From contig DASQWX010000158.1 of the NCBI GenBank assembly GCA_035640035.1, forward strand, positions 1 to 8,660: a stretch of DNA of 8,660 bases, read 5' to 3'. The position numbers were made by a program, and so were the translations under genes. This DNA is from 13-2-20CM-68-14 sp035640035 (lineage in GTDB: Bacteria > Actinomycetota > Thermoleophilia > Gaiellales > Gaiellaceae). Below the pieces are notes generated by a model. That model was not told the origin of the DNA and did no database searches. It saw only the letters and a program-made list of their open reading frames with translations. Below are positions 1-6,134 of the stretch, piece after piece (within the stretch, counting starts at the first letter, position 1; every line of letters starts with the position of its first letter).

Positions 1-1304
1 CGCAGCTGCTGCAGCGCCGAGGCGTTCCCCACAACGTCCTCAACGCCAAGGAGCACGAGCGCGAGGGAGAGATCATCAAGGACGCGGGCCAGCCGCACGC
101 GGTCACGATCGCGACCAACATGGCCGGCCGCGGTGTCGACATCAAGCTCGGCGAGGGCGTCGTCGAGCTCGGCGGGCTCTACGTGCTCGGCACCGAGCGC
201 CACGAGGCGCGCCGGATCGACAACCAGCTCCGAGGGCGTTCAGGCCGGCAGGGCGACCCGGGTGAGTCCCGCTTTTACCTGTCCGGCCAGGACGACCTCG
301 TGCGCCTCTTCGCGGGCGACCGGATCCACAACATCATGGAGCGCTTCAAGGTGCCGGACGACCAGCCGATGGAGGCGGGGATCCTCTCGCGGCAGATCGA
401 GAACGCGCAGAAGAAAGTCGAGGAGCAGAACTTCGTCGCCCGGAAGAACGTCCTCAAGTACGACGACGTCCTCAACAAGCAGCGGACGGTCATCTACGAC
501 CAGCGCCGGCGGGTGCTCGAGGGCCAGGACCTTTCGGAGGAGGCGCGGGCGTGGGTCGAGGAGGTCGTCGCACGGATCGTCACCCACTTCACCGAGAACG
601 AGTACGCCGAGGAGTGGGATCTCGAGGGCCTCGTCAAGACGATGGACGCGCTCTACGTGCAGCCTAGGGAGGAGCCGATCACGGTTGACGAGCTCCGTGA
701 GGATCTCGGCTCGCTGACGCGCGACACGCTAGTCGAGGACTTCACCGAGGAGGCGTTGGAGCAGTACGCGGCCAAGGAGGAGGAGCTCGGCTCGGAGCTG
801 ATGCGCGAGCTCGAGCGGTTCATCATCCTCCAGGTCGTCGACACGCGCTGGCGCGAGCACCTCGAGAACATGGACTACCTCCGCGAGGGCGTGCATCTGC
901 GCGCGATGGCGCAGAAAGACCCGCTCGTCGAGTACACCGCCGAGGGTCACGTGATGTTCGAGGAGCTGAACGCGGCGATCCGCGAAGAGGTCATCAACCA
1001 CCTCTTCCATGCGCAGATCGAGCCGCAGGACGCCGAGGAGCTGCAGCGGCTCCAGGAGGCTCAGGCCGCCGAAGCCGCAGCGCTCGCCTACGACCACGAC
1101 CCACTCGCCGGAGCGCAGGCGATCGGGGCCGCCGCAGGCGACGGGAGCGGCAACGGTGCTTCCGTGACGGCGGGCGGGGTCTTCGCAGGAGGCGCGTCGG
1201 TCGCGACCGCGCCGCGCACCGTCTCGGCGCGCGACAAGCTCGGCCGCAACGACCCCTGCTGGTGCGGCTCGGGCAAGAAGTTCAAGAAGTGTCACGGGGC
1301 TTAG
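1..1304 (+). CDS. secA: Preprotein translocase ATPase SecA, C-terminal part (5' end outside window)
   Basis: SecA is the cytosolic ATPase motor that pushes unfolded preproteins through SecYEG. The reading frame is open from the first complete codon at base 3, so the gene starts upstream; 433 residues are present, about half of a usual SecA. Visible in order: the end of the second helicase lobe (PHNVLNAK, then motif V TNMAGRGVDI near base 114 and motif VI NQLRGRSGRQGD at 222-257), the helical scaffold and wing (YDDVLNKQR; later MDYLREGVHLRAMAQKDPL), an Ala/Gly-rich linker, and a terminal SEC-C zinc motif, NDPCWCGSGKKFKKCHG, whose Cys-Cys-Cys-His ligands are intact. That tail binds zinc and contacts SecB or ribosomes in other bacteria. 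The TAG stop (1302-1304) overlaps the stem of the hairpin that follows. The ATG at 120 is internal (Met of motif V), not a start. Family assignment is certain; the secA1/secA2 distinction rests on the intact C-terminus and prfB linkage and favours the housekeeping copy. Confidence 0.97.
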   Translation, partial: QLLQRRGVPHNVLNAKEHEREGEIIKDAGQPHAVTIATNMAGRGVDIKLGEGVVELGGLYVLGTERHEARRIDNQLRGRSGRQGDPGESRFYLSGQDDLVRLFAGDRIHNIMERFKVPDDQPMEAGILSRQIENAQKKVEEQNFVARKNVLKYDDVLNKQRTVIYDQRRRVLEGQDLSEEARAWVEEVVARIVTHFTENEYAEEWDLEGLVKTMDALYVQPREEPITVDELREDLGSLTRDTLVEDFTEEALEQYAAKEEELGSELMRELERFIILQVVDTRWREHLENMDYLREGVHLRAMAQKDPLVEYTAEGHVMFEELNAAIREEVINHLFHAQIEPQDAEELQRLQEAQAAEAAALAYDHDPLAGAQAIGAAAGDGSGNGASVTAGGVFAGGASVATAPRTVSARDKLGRNDPCWCGSGKKFKKCHGA

Positions 1305-1353
1305 CCTGAAAGTCCGCCGGCGCCTTCGGCGCCGGCATGACGACTTTCAGGCT
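1303..1353 (+). terminator. Long nested hairpin after secA, candidate terminator
   Basis: A perfect 12-bp outer stem joins AGCCTGAAAGTC (1303-1314) to GACTTTCAGGCT (1342-1353). Inside it a perfect 9-bp stem joins GCCGGCGCC (1316-1324) to GGCGCCGGC (1328-1336) across a TTC loop. The asymmetric interior loop is C on one side and ATGAC on the other. It begins within the secA stop codon, where a terminator would be placed, but only TTT follows (1353-1355) rather than a real U-tract. Termination is therefore an inference; an mRNA 3'-end stabiliser or a REP-type repeat is an alternative. Confidence 0.5.
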
Positions 1354-1378
1354 TTCGGTGTTGCCACGAGCGCGTGTG

Positions 1379-1407
1379 CGCCGTCACGGGCAAAGCCCGC
1401 GACGGCG
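1379..1407. repeat. Second hairpin in the secA–prfB spacer
   Basis: CGCCGTC (1379-1385) pairs with GACGGCG (1401-1407), and after one A/C mismatch CGGGC (1387-1391) pairs with GCCCG (1395-1399) around an AAA loop. This gives twelve base pairs in all. The inner 13 bases reappear in reverse complement inside the hairpin after ftsX (4408-4420), suggesting a recurrent intergenic element. No coding potential is evident here. Confidence 0.6.
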
Positions 1408-1410
1408 GCG

Positions 1411-1439
1411 AGGGACTGTCCCCGAAGGGGACTGTCCCT
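1411..1439. repeat. Tandem GGGACTGTCCC palindromes
   Basis: The 11-mer GGGACTGTCCC occurs twice, at 1412-1422 and 1428-1438, separated by five bases. Each copy is a 5-bp palindrome with a central T. The whole block 1411-1439 is also an inverted repeat around GAA with one central T/T mismatch, so it can fold as one 12-of-13-pair hairpin or as two small ones. Short GGGGAC/GTCCCC palindromes of this sort are dispersed in some bacterial genomes as REP-like elements; membership of such a family is inference from memory. Confidence 0.6.
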
Positions 1440-1507
1440 GAAAGCGGTTGGACACCGGCGGTCATTAGTGCCTGGCGCGGCCGCCGGTAGAGACGTCAGG
1501 CGCCCGC

Positions 1508-1520
1508 TACCATCGAGCGA
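1508..1520 (+). promoter_or_regulatory. Candidate leaderless promoter of prfB (−10 TACCAT)
   Basis: TACCAT (1508-1513) fits the TAnnnT −10 pattern and ends seven bases before the ATG at 1521, which would place transcription start on or next to the start codon. No Shine-Dalgarno sequence precedes that ATG (CGAGCGA), consistent with a leaderless message. No convincing −35 box is visible, so support is positional only. Confidence 0.45.
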
Positions 1521-2628
1521 ATGTCGGAACCCGTCCACCAGCCGCTGGAGCAGCAGCTCGAGGAGATCGGGACCCAGCTCGCGTGGGTCCGTGATTACCT
1601 TTGACCCGGAGCGGCTGAAGGAGCGCCTTGCCGAGCTCGAGGAGGAGCTCGGCGAGCCGGGACTGTGGGACGACCCCGAGCGCGCCGCGCGCATTTCCGC
1701 CGAGCACGCGCGGCTAACGAGGCGGCTCGAGCGCTACGACCGCCTGACGCGCGACTACCAGGACGCGAAAGAGCTCTTCGCCATGGACGGGGAGATGGCC
1801 GACGAGATCGCCGCCTCGATCGCACCGCTCCGCAGCGAGCTCGCCCGTCTCCAGGAAGATGCGCTGTTCACAGGTGAATACGACGGCGGCGATGCCGTCG
1901 TGACGATCCACTCCGGCACCGGCGGAACCGACGCACAGGACTGGGCCGAGATTCTCCTCCGGATGTACCTCCGCTGGGCGAACGACCGCGGCTTTCAGGT
2001 CGAGCTTCTCGAGGCAAGCCCGGGTGAGGAGGCCGGCCTCAAGTCCGCCACGTTCACGATCAAGGGCGAGAACGCCTACGGGATCCTGAAGGCCGAGCGC
2101 GGAGTGCACCGGCTCGTGCGCCTGTCACCGTTCGACCAGGCCCACCGGCGCCATACCTCGTTTGCACAGGTCATCGTCAGCCCGCTCCTTCCAGAGGACG
2201 AGGACGTCGAGCTCGACGAGAGCGAGCTCCGAATCGACACCTACCGCGCGAGTGGCGCCGGAGGCCAGCACGTCAACAAGACCGACTCGGCGGTGCGGAT
2301 CACGCACCTGCCGACCGGGATCGTCGTTTCCGTACAGAACGAGCGCTCGCAGGCCGCGAACAAGCAGACGGCGCTACGGATCCTCAAGTCACGCCTGGCC
2401 GAGCTCGAGCAGGAAAAGCGGGAACAGGAGCTCGCCCGCGAGCGCGGCGCCGCGCAGCAGGCGGACTTCGGAAGCCAGATTCGAAGCTACGTCCTCCATC
2501 CGTATCAACTCGTCAAGGACCACAGGACGGAGCACGAGAGCGGGAACACGCAGGCAGTTCTCGACGGTGCTCTCGACGAGTTCATCCACGAGTACCTGCT
2601 CGCCAAGGCGGCCGGGAAAGTCCTCTAA
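1521..2628 (+). CDS. prfB: Peptide chain release factor 2 (RF2), expressed by programmed +1 frameshift
   Basis: RF2 recognises UGA and UAA in the ribosomal A site and triggers peptide release. Translation starts at ATG 1521 and reads 27 codons to CTT (1599-1601). It then meets in-frame TGA (1602-1604); a +1 shift skipping T1602 continues with GAC (1603) to TAA 2626-2628. The joined protein has 368 residues (E. coli RF2 365), and the junction ...VRDYL-DPERLKERL parallels E. coli RGYL-DYDAKKERL. Key motifs are the RF2-specific anticodon-mimic tripeptide SPF (about 202-204) and the catalytic GGQ (about 247-249, in SGAGGQHVNKTDSAVRITH). Both keep a constant three-residue offset from E. coli, which confirms that the short first frame is real. 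The residue matching E. coli Thr246 is Ala, the common state outside K-12. A frame-1 reading from 1468 would replace the conserved N-terminus with Ser/Arg-rich sequence and is not the start. Expression should fall as RF2 accumulates, because RF2 terminates at its own UGA. Confidence 0.97.
1591..1605 (+). promoter_or_regulatory. RF2 programmed +1 frameshift site (CTT TGA C)
   Basis: The slippery codon CTT, the in-frame stop TGA and the following C (1599-1605) match the conserved bacterial prfB heptamer exactly, preceded by a Tyr codon (TAC 1596-1598) as in E. coli (TAT). tRNA-Leu slips from CUU to UUU while RF2 is limiting. The usual stimulatory AGGGGG ending three bases before CTT is absent. 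In its place is GTGAT (1591-1595), which can pair only with a more internal part of the usual 16S 3' tail (AUCAC); a G-rich GTGGG lies further upstream at 1583-1587. Confidence 0.93.
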
Positions 2629-2652
2629 CGAGAGTCGGTCCGTCGCCTTGGC

Positions 2653-2658
2653 TAGACT
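2653..2658 (+). promoter_or_regulatory. Candidate −10 box (TAGACT) for ftsEX
   Basis: TAGACT lies in the prfB–ftsE spacer inside the octamer CTAGACTC (2652-2659), which is repeated at the likely leaderless promoter of smpB (7629-7636). Transcription would begin near 2665, giving a leader of about 50 or 140 bases depending on the ftsE start. No good −35 is seen, and ftsEX could also be read through from prfB. Confidence 0.4.
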
Positions 2659-2675
2659 CTGGCGCTTGTAGAACC

Positions 2676-2706
2676 AAGGGGAGCGACGCCGTTGCGGTCG
2701 CCCCTT
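2676..2706 (+). promoter_or_regulatory. Leader hairpin upstream of ftsE, pairing an RBS-like AAGGGG
   Basis: AAGGGG (2676-2681) plus CGAC (2684-2687) are complementary to GTCG plus CCCCTT (2697-2706). This forms ten base pairs with a two-base AG bulge and a nine-base loop. The 5' arm is the only Shine-Dalgarno-like sequence in this spacer, and the stem would hide it. A TTG at 2692 follows it by eight bases and opens a 14-codon frame ending in TAG at 2734-2736, a possible leader peptide. There is no U-tract, so a terminator is unlikely. Function is unknown. Confidence 0.4.
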
Positions 2707-2804
2707 CAGTTCCCGTGGAGACCGAGCTGCAAATAGACAATCCCGTCGCCGTTGAAGTGCGCACCGATCTCGACGGTGCGCCGCCCGCGCCGAGCGCGGG
2801 GGCG

Positions 2805-3485
2805 ATGATCGTCTTCGACGCCGTTCGCAAGGTCTACGAACCGAACGTCGCCGCCCTGACGGACGTCTCCTTCGTGATCGAGAAGGGCGAGTTCGTCTTC
2901 GTGGTCGGCGCGTCGGGCTCGGGGAAATCGACGGTGATCCGGCTCGTGCTGAAGGAGATCGAGCCGACCGCGGGCAAGATCGTCGTCGGCGGTCGCGATC
3001 TCGGCCGGCTGAAGCGCTCGAAGGTGCCGATGCTCCGCCGCAACATCGGGTGCGTCTTCCAGGACTTCAAGCTGCTCGCGAACCGCACCGCCTCCGAGAA
3101 CGTCGCCTATGCGCTGAAGGTGCAGGGCGACAGCAGCAACGCGATCCGGCGCAAGGTGCCGGAAGTCCTGAACCTCGTCGGCCTCGCTCACAAGATGAGC
3201 TCGTATCCCGACGAGCTCTCCGGCGGCGAGCAGCAGCGAGTTTCGATCGCGCGCGCCGTCGTCAACCACCCGCCGCTGCTGATCTGCGACGAGCCGACCG
3301 GGAATCTCGACCCCGACACCTCGGTCGGGATCATGCAGCTGCTCTATCGGATCAACCGCGCCGGCACCACGATTCTGATGGCGACGCACGACCGCGAGAT
3401 GGTGGACAAGATGCGGCGCCGGGTGATCGGGCTCGACGACGGCCGCCTGGCCCGGGACGAGCGGCGTGGGGGGTACGCCTCCTGA
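2805..3485 (+). CDS. ftsE: Cell division ATP-binding protein FtsE
   Basis: FtsE is the cytosolic ABC ATPase that with FtsX forms a type VII ABC complex at the division site or cell wall. It transmits ATP hydrolysis to periplasmic or wall peptidoglycan hydrolases rather than transporting a substrate. From ATG 2805 the protein has 226 residues, typical for FtsE, and opens MIVFDAVRKVY like family members (MIxFxxVxKxY). Visible motifs: Walker A GASGSGKST (35-43), Q-loop Q86 in VFQDFKLL, signature LSGGEQQR (138-145), Walker B LLICDE (158-163), D-loop GNLDPDTS and switch His195 in ATHD. The frame is open further upstream, and GTG 2715 would add 30 Pro/Ala/Asp-containing residues (256 in total). Neither start has a good ribosome-binding site (GCGGGGGC directly abuts ATG 2805). 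I prefer 2805 on family alignment, but the extension has coding-like third positions and remains possible. The stop overlaps the ftsX start by one base (TGATG). Confidence 0.95.
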   Translation: MIVFDAVRKVYEPNVAALTDVSFVIEKGEFVFVVGASGSGKSTVIRLVLKEIEPTAGKIVVGGRDLGRLKRSKVPMLRRNIGCVFQDFKLLANRTASENVAYALKVQGDSSNAIRRKVPEVLNLVGLAHKMSSYPDELSGGEQQRVSIARAVVNHPPLLICDEPTGNLDPDTSVGIMQLLYRINRAGTTILMATHDREMVDKMRRRVIGLDDGRLARDERRGGYAS

Positions 3486-4375
3486 TGGCGCGGTTCAAGC
3501 TGTTGATGGCCGAAGCCGTCCGGTCGCTCGGCGCGAACGTCTCGACGACGGCGGCCGCGACGATGACGGTGCTGATCGGGATGTTCCTCCTCGGCTTCCT
3601 GATCGGGCTCTCGACCTGGGCGTTCTCACTCAGCAACCACTACAAGCGCGAGCTCGTCGTCAAGGTCTTCTTCGACCGCGGTGCCGCCCAGAAGGACGTC
3701 AACGCCGTCCGGTCCAAGCTGATGGCGAATCGGATGGTCAAGTCGGTCGAGTACGTCTCGGCGGAGCAGGGCCTGAAGAACATGCAGAAGAAGAACCCCG
3801 ATCTGTTCAAGGGCTCGACGCTGCCGTACAACCCGCTCGGGCCGGCGCTGACGGTGCAGCCGAAGCGCGGCGAGGACACCGTTGCGATCGCGAACAGCCT
3901 CGGCACCAACTGCCCGCCCCAATGTCCGGCCGGTGTCCACGACGTCAACTACGGCAAGAAGACGGCGCACAAGCTGCTGACCGCGGCCAAGGTGATCGAT
4001 GTCTTCTTCATCCTTGCGGTGATCGTGCTGCTCGTCTCGTCGACGCTCCTGATCGGAAACACGATCCGGCTCGCGATCTTCTCGCGCCGCCGCGAGATCG
4101 AGGTCATGAAGCTCGTCGGCGCGACCAACTGGTTCATCCGCGGGCCGTTTATGCTCGAGGGCCTGATCACGGGCCTGGTTGGCTCGCTCGCGGCGATCGT
4201 CCTGCTCGTTCTGGGCAAGGAGCTCGCGCTGCCGCGGATCATGCCGCACGTGATCCGCGCGTCCGACATCCACGCCTGGCCGTTCGAGCTGACGGCGGTG
4301 ATCATCCTCGCCACCGGTCTGCTGCTGGGGGCAGCCGGCTCCGGGCTGACGATCCGGCGATTCCTGCAGGTCTGA
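3485..4375 (+). CDS. ftsX: Cell division protein FtsX
   Basis: FtsX is the integral membrane partner of FtsE; its large extracellular loop activates peptidoglycan hydrolases. ATG 3485 shares its A with the ftsE TGA, so the two are translationally coupled; a G-rich GTGGGGGG lies at 3466-3473. The 296-residue protein matches actinobacterial FtsX length. It has a cytoplasmic N-terminus, TM1 at about 22-47, an extracellular domain at about 50-168, and TM2 (171-197), TM3 (222-248) and TM4 (268-290), the usual FtsX topology. The cytoplasmic loop RRREIEVMKLVGATNWFIRGPFM (in two parts: RRREIEVMKLVGATN, 201-215, then WFIRGPFM) is the family hallmark that couples to FtsE. The extracellular domain has its only two cysteines close together as CPPQC (143-147), which could form a disulfide. 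No hydrolase gene follows directly. A longer upstream reading from 3050 is the same frame running through ftsE and is not real. Confidence 0.95.
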   Translation: MARFKLLMAEAVRSLGANVSTTAAATMTVLIGMFLLGFLIGLSTWAFSLSNHYKRELVVKVFFDRGAAQKDVNAVRSKLMANRMVKSVEYVSAEQGLKNMQKKNPDLFKGSTLPYNPLGPALTVQPKRGEDTVAIANSLGTNCPPQCPAGVHDVNYGKKTAHKLLTAAKVIDVFFILAVIVLLVSSTLLIGNTIRLAIFSRRREIEVMKLVGATNWFIRGPFMLEGLITGLVGSLAAIVLLVLGKELALPRIMPHVIRASDIHAWPFELTAVIILATGLLLGAAGSGLTIRRFLQV

Positions 4376-4400
4376 GGCGTCGCTTGCGATGCCGACTGGA

Positions 4401-4427
4401 GGCCGTGCGGGCTTTGCCCGTGCGGCC
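4401..4427 (+). terminator. Hairpin after ftsX, candidate terminator
   Basis: GGCCG (4401-4405) pairs with CGGCC (4423-4427), and CGGGC (4408-4412) pairs with GCCCG (4416-4420) around a TTT loop; a TG/TG interior mismatch separates the stems. It starts 25 bases after the ftsX stop, well placed to end ftsEX transcription, but no T-run follows (GTCTAATC). The inner 13-mer is the reverse complement of that at 1387-1399. Confidence 0.45.
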
Positions 4428-4485
4428 GTCTAATCCCGGCTTACGGAGAAGCTCGCTCACCGAACCGCGGGTGGCCCGACGAGTC

Positions 4486-4499
4486 TAGAGCCTGTTGTA
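4486..4499 (+). promoter_or_regulatory. Weak candidate promoter for the ribonuclease gene
   Basis: TAGAGC (4486-4491) resembles a −10 box but lacks the final T, and sits eight bases before GTG 4500, the same geometry as at prfB and smpB. No Shine-Dalgarno precedes the GTG. The overlapping GAGTCTAG (4481-4488) is the reverse complement of the CTAGACTC seen before ftsE and smpB. Low certainty. Confidence 0.28.
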
Positions 4500-6134
4500 G
4501 TGGAGCTCGGGCGGCGGGGGAAGCTCCTCGTCGGCGAGCCGTACTTCACGCCCGGGGTGCCGATCGTCGTCGACCGCAAGGGTGCGGGCGACGCGCGACC
4601 AGGCGATCTCGCCGTCGTCTCGGGGCGCCGCGGTCGTGCGCGTGTGCAGACGCTGCTCGGATCGGCGAAGCGGATCGAGAACGTCCTGGAGGCACTGCTC
4701 GTGGCCACGGGCGCGCGGCAACGGTTCGAGCCCCACGAGCCGCCGGCGCCGTCGCTCGAGGGTCGCGTCGACCTGCGCGAGGAGCTCGCCTTCACGATCG
4801 ATCCCGAGACGGCGAAGGATTTCGACGATGCGCTGACGCTGAAGGACGACCGCGCGTACGTCCACATCGCGGACGTCTCCTACTTCGTACAGGCGGGCGC
4901 TCCGCTCGACCGTGGCGCTTCAAGGCGCGCCTTCTCCACCTACGTCCCCGGCCTCGTCGCGCCGATGCTGCCGCCCGATCTCTCCGAGGACCAGTGCTCG
5001 CTGCGCCCGCACGAGGACCGGCTCTGTCTCACCGTCGAGATCCCGCTCACCGGCGGCGACGCGCGCTTCTATCGGTCGGTGATCCGCAGCCGAGCCCGGC
5101 TCACGTACGGACAGGCCGAACGGATGCTCGCGGGCGAGGAGGCGGCCGAGAGCGACCTGCTCGAAGCGCTGCGCCGCGCCGAGCGCGTCTCGACCGAGCT
5201 CCGTGAGCGGCGCTTCGCGCGCGGGTCGCTCCGGGTCGAATCACCCGAGCTCGATTTCGAGTTCGACGGTGCGGGCGGCGTTGCGCGCGCCGCCCGCGTC
5301 GAGGAGGCGCACTCGCACATGCTCGTCGAGGAACTGATGATCCTCGCGAACGAGCACGTCGCGGCGCTGCTCGGGGGACGACGCCGCGAGGCGCTTTTCC
5401 GCGTCCACGAGCGTCCGGAGCCCCAGGCGGTGGAGCTGCTGCTCTCGAAGCTCGCGGACCTCGGCGTTCCCACCCCCGCCGCGCCCGAGGTTCTCTCGCC
5501 CGCCGAGGCCGCCCGCGTCGCCGCCGCGGCGAGCGAGCTCGTCACCGACTACTCGGCCAAGTCGGAGCGGGGAAGAGAAGCCTTTACCGCGCTCGTGCTT
5601 CGCTCGCTCAAGCAGGCGCGCTACGACGTCCGGAACCTCGGCCATTCGGGTCTCGCGAGCCGGGCCTACTGCCATTTCACGTCGCCGATCCGGCGCTATC
5701 CCGATCTCGTCGTCCACCGTGCGCTGCTGCGCGAGCTCGGCATCTCGGACGACCCATTGCCCGAGGATCTCGCCGAGCTTGCCGATCACACCTCGGGACG
5801 AGAACGCGAAGCCGCGGACATTGAGTACCGAGCCGACGACATCTGCCTCGCCTGGCTGCTGGACTCGGTTCTCTACGACCGCGGCTGGGACGAGCCTTTC
5901 GAGGGCGAGATCATCGGCGTCATCGGCTCCGGTCTCTTCGTTCGCTTCGGCGACGTGTTCGAAGGCTTCCTGCCGGCGCGCCGTCTCGCCGGCGACTACT
6001 ACGAGCTCAACGAGCTCGCGACCGCGCTTGTCGGCCGCCGCGGCGGCGGTACTTTCCGGCTCGGCGATCCTGTTGCGGTGCGCGTCGAGTCGATCGACAA
6101 GCCGGCCGGGAAAGTCGAGCTCGATCCCAGCTAG
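4500..6134 (+). CDS. RNase II/RNase R family 3'-5' exoribonuclease (RNB domain), N-terminally short
   Basis: RNB enzymes hydrolyse RNA processively from the 3' end with two metal ions. The catalytic block DPETAKDFDDA (101-111) places Asp 101, 107, 109 and 110 with exactly the spacing of E. coli RNase II Asp 201, 207, 209 and 210. Further hallmarks are HIADVSYFV (122-130), MLPPDLSEDQCSL (156-168) and YCHFTSPIRRYPDLVVHRALL (in two parts: YCHFTSPIRRYPD, 390-402, then LVVHRALL), which carries the conserved substrate arginines. A C-terminal S1 RNA-binding domain spans about 466-544 (FEGEIIGVIGSGLFVRFGD). At 544 residues it is much shorter than E. coli RNase R (813) or RNase II (644). The N-terminal winged-helix and one of the two cold-shock domains appear to be missing, leaving at most one small beta-rich region in residues 1-75. 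The frame is open back to 4434 but no start codon lies between, so GTG 4500 is the first possible start. It ends tail-to-tail with the HAAS gene, both stops sharing CTAG. A role with smpB in non-stop mRNA decay is an inference. Confidence 0.93.
   Translation: MELGRRGKLLVGEPYFTPGVPIVVDRKGAGDARPGDLAVVSGRRGRARVQTLLGSAKRIENVLEALLVATGARQRFEPHEPPAPSLEGRVDLREELAFTIDPETAKDFDDALTLKDDRAYVHIADVSYFVQAGAPLDRGASRRAFSTYVPGLVAPMLPPDLSEDQCSLRPHEDRLCLTVEIPLTGGDARFYRSVIRSRARLTYGQAERMLAGEEAAESDLLEALRRAERVSTELRERRFARGSLRVESPELDFEFDGAGGVARAARVEEAHSHMLVEELMILANEHVAALLGGRRREALFRVHERPEPQAVELLLSKLADLGVPTPAAPEVLSPAEAARVAAAASELVTDYSAKSERGREAFTALVLRSLKQARYDVRNLGHSGLASRAYCHFTSPIRRYPDLVVHRALLRELGISDDPLPEDLAELADHTSGREREAADIEYRADDICLAWLLDSVLYDRGWDEPFEGEIIGVIGSGLFVRFGDVFEGFLPARRLAGDYYELNELATALVGRRGGGTFRLGDPVAVRVESIDKPAGKVELDPS

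Noticed and set aside
729..1295. Long minus-strand frames over secA, prfB, ftsE, ftsX and the ribonuclease
   Set aside because: These are mirror frames produced by GC-rich third positions; none has a domain, a start context or conserved motifs, while the sense frames are well-known families.
1354..1520. A small RNA gene or riboswitch upstream of prfB
   Set aside because: The hairpins are symmetrical repeats rather than a recognisable aptamer, and the likely prfB promoter lies downstream of them, so they would not be in the prfB message unless secA reads through.
1468..1602. prfB starting at 1468 in the downstream frame
   Set aside because: The 45 residues this adds are Ser/Arg-rich and unlike RF2. 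The conserved N-terminus lies in the other frame from ATG 1521 and joins at the CTT TGA C site.
3050..3484. ftsX frame extending upstream through ftsE
   Set aside because: It overlaps the conserved FtsE core in another frame and has Arg/Ala-rich non-family sequence; the family N-terminus begins at ATG 3485.
3466..4488. 340-codon plus-strand frame over ftsX
   Set aside because: Out-of-frame reading of ftsX with Arg/Pro/Gly-rich composition and no recognisable domain, as expected from GC-rich DNA.
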